A stretch of DNA of 8,655 bases from Betaproteobacteria bacterium (GTDB taxonomy: Bacteria; Pseudomonadota; Gammaproteobacteria; Burkholderiales; Casimicrobiaceae), in NCBI GenBank assembly GCA_003153335.1, contig PLYG01000105.1, forward strand, positions 1 through 8,655, given 5' to 3'. This document shows positions 4,668 through 8,655 of the stretch, piece by piece. The notes below the pieces were generated by a model, which made no database searches, had not been told where the DNA came from, and worked only from the letters and a program-made list of their open reading frames with translations. Position 1 is the first letter of the stretch; every line of letters begins with the position of its first letter. The translations under genes were made by a program, and so were the position numbers.

Positions 4668-5696
4668 ATGACCGCCCAGCATCGTCACCATGGTCGCGAT
4701 CGGCATGACGAGCATCTGCACCGCTCGGCATCGGGGCGCGCCCATCTTCATCACCAGCCGGCGGGCGACGACGTGCGGCGCGCGATGACCTGGGCGCTGG
4801 GCCTGACGGCAGCCTATGCCCTGGTTGAGGCTGCGGGCGGCTGGTGGTCGGGGTCGCTGGCGCTGCTCTCCGATGCCGGGCACATGATCACGGACGCCTT
4901 CGCGCTCGGGCTCGCGTTGTTCGCCCAAACCGTCGCGCGCCGCCCGCCATCAGAGCGCAACAGTTTTGGTTACGCCCGCGCCGAGGTACTGGGCGCCTTT
5001 GTCAACGCGGTGTTCATGCTGCTGGTCGTGGCCCTGATCGTCATCGAGGCGGTGCAGCGGCTGCTGCATCCGGCGCCGGTCGCCGGCGGCACCGTGATGG
5101 CTATCGCCGCCGTTGGACTTGCCGTGAATCTGGCGGTCGCGTGGATGCTGCGCGATCACCATGACAACATGAACGGCCGTGCCGCATATCTGCACGTGCT
5201 CTCCGACGCGCTGGGCTCGGTCGCGGCGCTGCTGGCGGGCGCGATCATCTGGCGGACTGGCTGGCTGGCTGCCGATCCTCTGCTGTCCTGCGTCGTTTCC
5301 ACGCTGCTGCTGGCATCGACCTGGAACTTGCTCAAGCAGTCGGTCAATGTCCTGATGGAGGGGGTCCCGCCGCATTTGTCGTATCCCGGCATCGGTCAGG
5401 CGCTGGCCGGCATTCCCGGCGTCGAAAACGTGCACGACCTGCACGTCTGGCACATGTCCGCCGAGCGGATCGCCCTGTCCGCGCATGTGCTGATCGATGA
5501 TCCAGCGCATTGGCCGGCCGTGTTGAGCGCCGGGAAGAAAGTCCTGCGCGAGCAGTTCGCGATCGAGCATGTAACACTGCAACCGGGATGGCGGGACGCC
5601 GATGCAAAGTCGGCGCGGCGGGTGATCCGGGTGGCAGCCCTCGAGCGCAAGCCCGAGGGCGGGCTGGAGCGCAAGCTCGAGCGTGAACAGTCGTGA
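4668..5696 (+). CDS. Cation diffusion facilitator, zinc-type efflux transporter
   Basis: This 342-aa CDF family protein should export divalent metal, most likely Zn(II) (possibly Cd or Co), from cytoplasm to periplasm by proton antiport. A His-rich cytosolic N-terminus (nine His in residues 1-30) precedes six predicted membrane helices between about 38 and 225. Transport-site residues are in helix 2 (DAGHMITD: Asp69, His72, Asp76) and helix 5 (HVLSDALGS: His176, Asp180). The C-terminal cytosolic domain (about 235-308) has HDLHVWHMS, as in CzcD/ZitB proteins. The last roughly 20 residues are a charged tail with repeated LERK units. The ATG at 4668 keeps the His-rich segment but lacks a Shine-Dalgarno. 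A 21-codon frame upstream ends on it (ATGA). It overlaps crcB by GTGA. Confidence 0.95.
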   Translation: MTAQHRHHGRDRHDEHLHRSASGRAHLHHQPAGDDVRRAMTWALGLTAAYALVEAAGGWWSGSLALLSDAGHMITDAFALGLALFAQTVARRPPSERNSFGYARAEVLGAFVNAVFMLLVVALIVIEAVQRLLHPAPVAGGTVMAIAAVGLAVNLAVAWMLRDHHDNMNGRAAYLHVLSDALGSVAALLAGAIIWRTGWLAADPLLSCVVSTLLLASTWNLLKQSVNVLMEGVPPHLSYPGIGQALAGIPGVENVHDLHVWHMSAERIALSAHVLIDDPAHWPAVLSAGKKVLREQFAIEHVTLQPGWRDADAKSARRVIRVAALERKPEGGLERKLEREQS

Positions 5697-6073
5697 TCGG
5701 CCAGCTTGCCATGATTGCCGTCGGCTCCACCCTGGGCGCATGGCTGCGCTGGGGCTTGTCGACATGGCTCAATCCGCGCCTGCCGCACTTGCCCTTGGGT
5801 ACCCTGGCATCCAACCTGATTGGCGGTTATCTGGTCGGGGTGGGCGTCGCGTACTTTACCGCCAACACGTCGCTGGCTCCGGAGTGGCGGTTATTGGCAG
5901 TCACTGGTTTTCTGGGCGGCCTGACGACATTCTCGACGTTCTCCGCCGAGGTGGTACAGTTGCTGCAGGCCGACCGGCTTGTTCAGGCAGCGTTGCTTGC
6001 TCTGGTACACTTGTTGGGGTCGTTGCTGCTTACGGTGCTGGGGTTTGCCACATACCGCGCGCTTGCCGGCTAG
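5693..6073 (+). CDS. crcB: Fluoride ion channel CrcB/FluC
   Basis: This 126-aa inner-membrane protein has four predicted helices and forms dual-topology dimers that let fluoride leave the cell. Family signatures are all present: GAWLRW (Arg19) in helix 1, SNLIGGYLVG (Asn41) in helix 2, and GFLGGLTTFSTFS (72-84) in helix 3, with the Phe-box residues Phe80 and Phe83 and the Thr/Ser run that binds the central sodium. The length is standard. The start is a GTG overlapping the CDF stop codon (GTGA). An in-frame ATG six codons later (5711) would remove only MIGQLA. Translation is probably coupled to the CDF gene. I see no fluoride riboswitch upstream, which fits its position inside an operon. It is likely constitutive or follows the metal transporter. 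Confidence 0.96.
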   Translation: MIGQLAMIAVGSTLGAWLRWGLSTWLNPRLPHLPLGTLASNLIGGYLVGVGVAYFTANTSLAPEWRLLAVTGFLGGLTTFSTFSAEVVQLLQADRLVQAALLALVHLLGSLLLTVLGFATYRALAG

Positions 6074-6121
6074 CCCCCGGCCCATTCGATTACACAACCC
6101 GATTTCGATCGAGAAACCTCC

Positions 6122-7096
6122 ATGTCATTTGCCATCCGTATCCATCAAACCGGCGGTCCTGAAGTCCTGCAGTGGGAAGAAGTCAGCGTCGGCGATCCCG
6201 GCCCCGGCGAAGTCCGGATGCGCCAAACCGCGATCGGTGTCAACTACATCGACACCTACCACCGCAACGGACTCTATCCGTTGCCGATGCCCGCGACCAT
6301 CGGCCGCGAGGCTGCGGGAATTGTGGACGCTGTCGGTCCCGGGGTGACGGAGTTCGCGCCGGGTGACCGCATTACGTATTGCACCGGTTCGCTGGGCGCG
6401 TACTCGGAAGTGCGCATTGCACCCGTCGAGCGCCTGATCAAGCTGCCCGACGGCATCACCGACGCGCAGGCCGCCTCGATGATGCTCAAGGGCCTCACCG
6501 TCCAGTACCTGTTCCGGCGCACCTATCCGCTCAAGGCCGGCGACACCATTCTGTTTCAGGCAGCGGCGGGCGGCGTCGGGCTGATCGCCTGCCAATGGGC
6601 CAAGGCGCTGGGCGTGACCATGATAGGCACGGTCGGTTCCGACGAAAAGGCCGAGCTCGCCAAAGCCCATGGCTGCGCGCACACCATTGTCTACACGCGT
6701 GAGAACTTCACTGAGCGCACGCGCGAATTGACCGGCGGCAAGGGCGTCCCCGTGGTGTATGACGGGGTCGGCAAGGATACCTTCATGGGTTCGCTCGATT
6801 CGCTGGCGAAGTTCGGCCTGCTGGTGAATTTTGGCAATGCGTCGGGACCGGTGGCGAATCTCAATACCGGGCTGCTGGCGCAAAAGGGTTCGCTCTACCT
6901 CACACGTCCGACGCTGGACACCTATGCCGGTACCCGCGCCGAGTTGCTGGCGATGGCTGATGACCTGTTCAAGCTGGTCCTTGCCGGCAAGATCCGTGTC
7001 GAGCCCTCGAAAATCTACGCCCTCAAGGATGCCGCCGAGGCGCATCGCGAACTGGAATCGCGGCGCACGACGGGTTCGATGATTCTGGTGCCATGA
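6122..7096 (+). CDS. qorA: NADPH:quinone oxidoreductase, zinc-independent MDR family
   Basis: This 324-aa protein is close to the 327 aa of E. coli QorA. It is a cytosolic medium-chain dehydrogenase/reductase of the zeta-crystallin type that reduces quinones with NADPH. The N-terminal GroES-like domain (about 1-125) includes GVNYIDTYHRNGLY (39-52) and the family hallmark GREAAGIVDAVGPGV (61-75). The Rossmann domain carries the nucleotide-binding AAAGGVG (147-153) followed by LIACQWAKALG. The catalytic and structural zinc ligands of alcohol dehydrogenases are absent, as expected. The ATG at 6122 has a weak GAG element 8 nt upstream. The gap from crcB is 48 nt without an obvious terminator, so read-through is possible. 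Its stop overlaps the DUF1178 start (ATGA). The physiological substrate could be a quinone or another enone. Confidence 0.94.
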   Translation: MSFAIRIHQTGGPEVLQWEEVSVGDPGPGEVRMRQTAIGVNYIDTYHRNGLYPLPMPATIGREAAGIVDAVGPGVTEFAPGDRITYCTGSLGAYSEVRIAPVERLIKLPDGITDAQAASMMLKGLTVQYLFRRTYPLKAGDTILFQAAAGGVGLIACQWAKALGVTMIGTVGSDEKAELAKAHGCAHTIVYTRENFTERTRELTGGKGVPVVYDGVGKDTFMGSLDSLAKFGLLVNFGNASGPVANLNTGLLAQKGSLYLTRPTLDTYAGTRAELLAMADDLFKLVLAGKIRVEPSKIYALKDAAEAHRELESRRTTGSMILVP

Positions 7097-7569
7097 TCGT
7101 TTTCAACCTCGGCTGCGAGTTCGGCCATCGGTTCGAGGGCTGGTTTGGTTCGGCCGAGGACTTCGACCGGCAACGCGAGCGCGGCATGCTGGAGTGTCCT
7201 GTTTGCGGGGTGAAGGCCGTTGCGCGATTGCCGTCCGCGCCGCGACTGAATCTGGTCACGACGGGCATGGCGGAGCCGAGCGGGGAAACCAGTTCCCCCA
7301 CACCGGCCGCCAACGAAGAATCGGCGTCCCGCGCCAGGATGCTGGCGGCCCAGATCGCGTTCTACCAGCATCTGCGGCAGATGCTCGAGCGGTCGGACGA
7401 CGTCGGCGAGCGCTTTGCCGAGGAAGCGCGCCGCATCCACTACAAGGAAACGCCCGAGCGCCAGATCCACGGCGTGGCGACGCGCGAAGAGACCGCTGAA
7501 CTGCTCGAAGAAGGCGTGGCGGTGATGCCACTGCCCTTTATAGTGAAGCGCAAGAACGAGCTGAATTAA
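7093..7569 (+). CDS. DUF1178 family protein
   Basis: This 158-aa protein starts MIVFNLGCEFGHRFEGWFGS and has a CPVCG pair at residues 35-39. Cys8, His12, Cys35 and Cys38 could form a small zinc ribbon. That N-terminal pattern, a polar linker (about 60-80) and a helical C-terminal half ending in LPFIVKRKNELN match my recollection of DUF1178, a family of unknown function widespread in alpha- and betaproteobacteria at about 140-160 aa. It appears complete, soluble and cytosolic. Its ATG overlaps the qorA stop codon (ATGA), so the two are translated from one message. I recall DUF1178 genes next to quinone oxidoreductase or NUDIX/nitrilase genes in betaproteobacteria, but this gives no function. 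Confidence 0.9.
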   Translation: MIVFNLGCEFGHRFEGWFGSAEDFDRQRERGMLECPVCGVKAVARLPSAPRLNLVTTGMAEPSGETSSPTPAANEESASRARMLAAQIAFYQHLRQMLERSDDVGERFAEEARRIHYKETPERQIHGVATREETAELLEEGVAVMPLPFIVKRKNELN

Positions 7570-7579
7570 CAGCCTGCTA
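7568..7579. repeat. 12-bp match to the foldback element terminus
   Basis: AACAGCCTGCTA is identical to the outer part of the left terminal repeat of the element at 4367-4530, read as CTTTTCAACAGCCTGCTA. It bridges the stop codons of the convergent DUF1178 and nnr genes (TAA at 7567-7569, TAG from 7577-7579). It may be a remnant of a former copy or chance. No partner terminus or internal sequence is visible. Confidence 0.3.
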
Positions 7580-8655
7580 GTTCAGCAGTTGCCGCACCGC
7601 CGGTGCCAGCTCCGATGCAGTGAGGCCGATCGGCCCCGTACCGGCCGCTACCAGGGAGTCCGCGGCGGCGCCGTGCACGCACACCGCCAGCAGCAGCGCC
7701 CGTTCGGCGGGGTAGCCCTGCGCCAGCAGCGCGCCGACGATGCCGGAGAGCACATCGCCCGACCCTGCGCTCGCCAGCCCGGGATTGCCGCTGCCGTTGA
7801 TTGCCCATCCACCGCCCGGAAACACGCATACGGTGCCGGCACCCTTTAGCGCGACAGCAGCGTTAAACCGTTCGGCGATCAACTTTGCGGCGGCAACGCG
7901 GTCGGCCTGAACGACAGCGGTGCTGGTTTGCAGCAGCCGCGCGGCTTCGGCGGGATGTGGCGTCAGCAGCGTCGGGTGGTCGCGATTGCGCAGCCGGTTC
8001 GCCAGGCCGGCTTCCAATGCCAGAAGATTGAGCGCATCCGCATCCAGGACCAGCGGAACGGATTTCGAAAGCGCGCGCCCCAGATGATCGGCAGCCAGCC
8101 GCGACTGGCTCAAGCCCGGACCCACGACCAGCACCGTGGATTCGCCGCGCAGCACTTCATCCGCAGCGCGCAGCATTAGTTCCGGCTGACCGAAGTCGAT
8201 GGAAGGCACCGCGTCGGCCAGAAATCCGAGCTGCACTTTGCCGGCGCCGGTAAACAGCGCCGCGCGGCCCGCCAGCAGTGGTGCCCCGGTCATTCCCGCG
8301 GCGCCGCCCACTATCCCCAGCGTTCCAAACGATCCCTTGTGCGTGTTGCGCTGGCGCCTGTGCAGCCAGTGGCGCGCGAGCGGCCACGTGACGAACCTGC
8401 CAACTCCACCATTGCCACCAATGGCCGCCGCATCCGTTCGGGCATCGACACCCAGATCGTGCAGCGTGACCTTGCCCGCGGCATCGACGCCGTCCGCCGT
8501 CAGCAGCCCTGGCTTCAGCGCAATGAACGTCGCGGTATGGGTGGCCCGCACTACGGGTCCGCTGCAAGTGCCAGTATCGGCGTCGAGGCCGCTTGGAATG
8601 TCGAGCGCCAGAACCGGGCAGGCAGCGCGATTGATCGCCGCTATCCATTCGGCAT
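7577..8655 (-). CDS. nnr: Bifunctional NAD(P)H-hydrate epimerase/dehydratase, N-terminus outside window
   Basis: This enzyme repairs hydrated NADH and NADPH. The N-terminal YjeF domain epimerises NAD(P)HX and the C-terminal domain dehydrates the S form using ADP (or ATP). The frame runs off the right edge, leaving 358 codons plus stop. The upstream piece shows the end of the epimerase domain, with LALDIPSGLDADTG (fragment residues 15-28) and HTATFIALKPGLLT. The dehydratase domain begins near HKGSFGTLGIVGG and contains VVGPGL, LDADALNLL, TPHPAEAARLL, KGAGTVCV and the nucleotide-site ASAGSGDVLSGI about 60 residues from the end. An in-frame GTG at 8551 is internal, not the start. The stop TAG lies 7 nt from the stop of the convergent DUF1178 gene. 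I see no terminator in that gap. Confidence 0.95.
   Translation of the reverse strand, partial: AEWIAAINRAACPVLALDIPSGLDADTGTCSGPVVRATHTATFIALKPGLLTADGVDAAGKVTLHDLGVDARTDAAAIGGNGGVGRFVTWPLARHWLHRRQRNTHKGSFGTLGIVGGAAGMTGAPLLAGRAALFTGAGKVQLGFLADAVPSIDFGQPELMLRAADEVLRGESTVLVVGPGLSQSRLAADHLGRALSKSVPLVLDADALNLLALEAGLANRLRNRDHPTLLTPHPAEAARLLQTSTAVVQADRVAAAKLIAERFNAAVALKGAGTVCVFPGGGWAINGSGNPGLASAGSGDVLSGIVGALLAQGYPAERALLLAVCVHGAAADSLVAAGTGPIGLTASELAPAVRQLLN

Noticed and set aside
4470..4928. 152-codon minus-strand frame spanning the foldback element and the CDF 5' end
   Set aside because: It crosses a palindromic repeat and lies antisense to the CDF N-terminus, with no recognisable domain.
4950..5765. 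271-codon minus-strand open frame opposite the CDF gene
   Set aside because: It is a low-complexity Gln/His/Arg-rich translation antisense to the transporter, without a start signal.
6125..7045. 306-codon minus-strand open frame opposite qorA
   Set aside because: It has no family features and lies fully antisense to a well-supported oxidoreductase gene.
7575..7589. CTGCT-AGTTC-AGCAG hairpin as a terminator between DUF1178 and nnr
   Set aside because: The stem is only 5 bp, has no T-tract and lies partly inside nnr. It is too weak to call.

Overview
The window looks like ordinary chromosomal DNA from a GC-rich betaproteobacterium. The clues are a stand-alone, anchor-less RnfB/RsxB-type ferredoxin gene overlapping nth, DUF1841 and DUF1178 genes, a QorA-type quinone oxidoreductase, and typical betaproteobacterial -10 boxes (TAGAAT, TACAAT). 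This placement rests on recalled family knowledge, not on a search. Every long stretch is explained by about ten protein genes. I see no rRNA, tRNA, CRISPR array, complete transposase gene or phage module.

Layout, left to right. Positions 1-97 hold a perfect 25-bp inverted repeat plus a 9-bp tandem repeat, resembling the hairpins that accompany REP-associated transposases. Positions 139-2944 are a tight minus-strand operon read right to left: rsxB-like ferredoxin, nth (endonuclease III), a FIST-domain sensor protein and DUF1841. Its genes are joined by ATGA and TAATG overlaps and a 6-nt gap. Divergently, a small lysophospholipid-acyltransferase-family gene runs from 3116 to 3751 on the plus strand. 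Between it and the next minus-strand genes is a REP-like double hairpin (3788-3864).

Positions 3888-4360 (minus) hold a 50-aa secreted peptide with a strong ribosome binding site, preceded by a 94-aa hypothetical gene. That 94-aa gene starts 6 bp from a 164-bp foldback, MITE-like element (4367-4530). It looks like the surviving C-terminal part of a longer gene whose 5' end was removed or replaced when the element arrived. This small accessory patch is the most unusual part of the window.

Positions 4668-7569 (plus) hold a CDF zinc-type efflux transporter, the fluoride channel crcB (GTGA overlap), a quinone oxidoreductase and DUF1178 (ATGA overlap), probably one or two transcripts. Convergent to these, from 7577 to beyond the right edge on the minus strand, is the bifunctional NAD(P)H-hydrate repair enzyme Nnr, whose N-terminus lies outside the window.

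Functionally the genes are housekeeping and stress-related: Fe-S electron transfer, base excision repair, membrane lipid acylation, metal and fluoride export, quinone/aldehyde reduction and repair of damaged NAD(P)H. I find no clear novel multi-gene system. The best leads are the MITE-truncated gene with its secreted peptide neighbour, and the coupling of a FIST sensor to nth.
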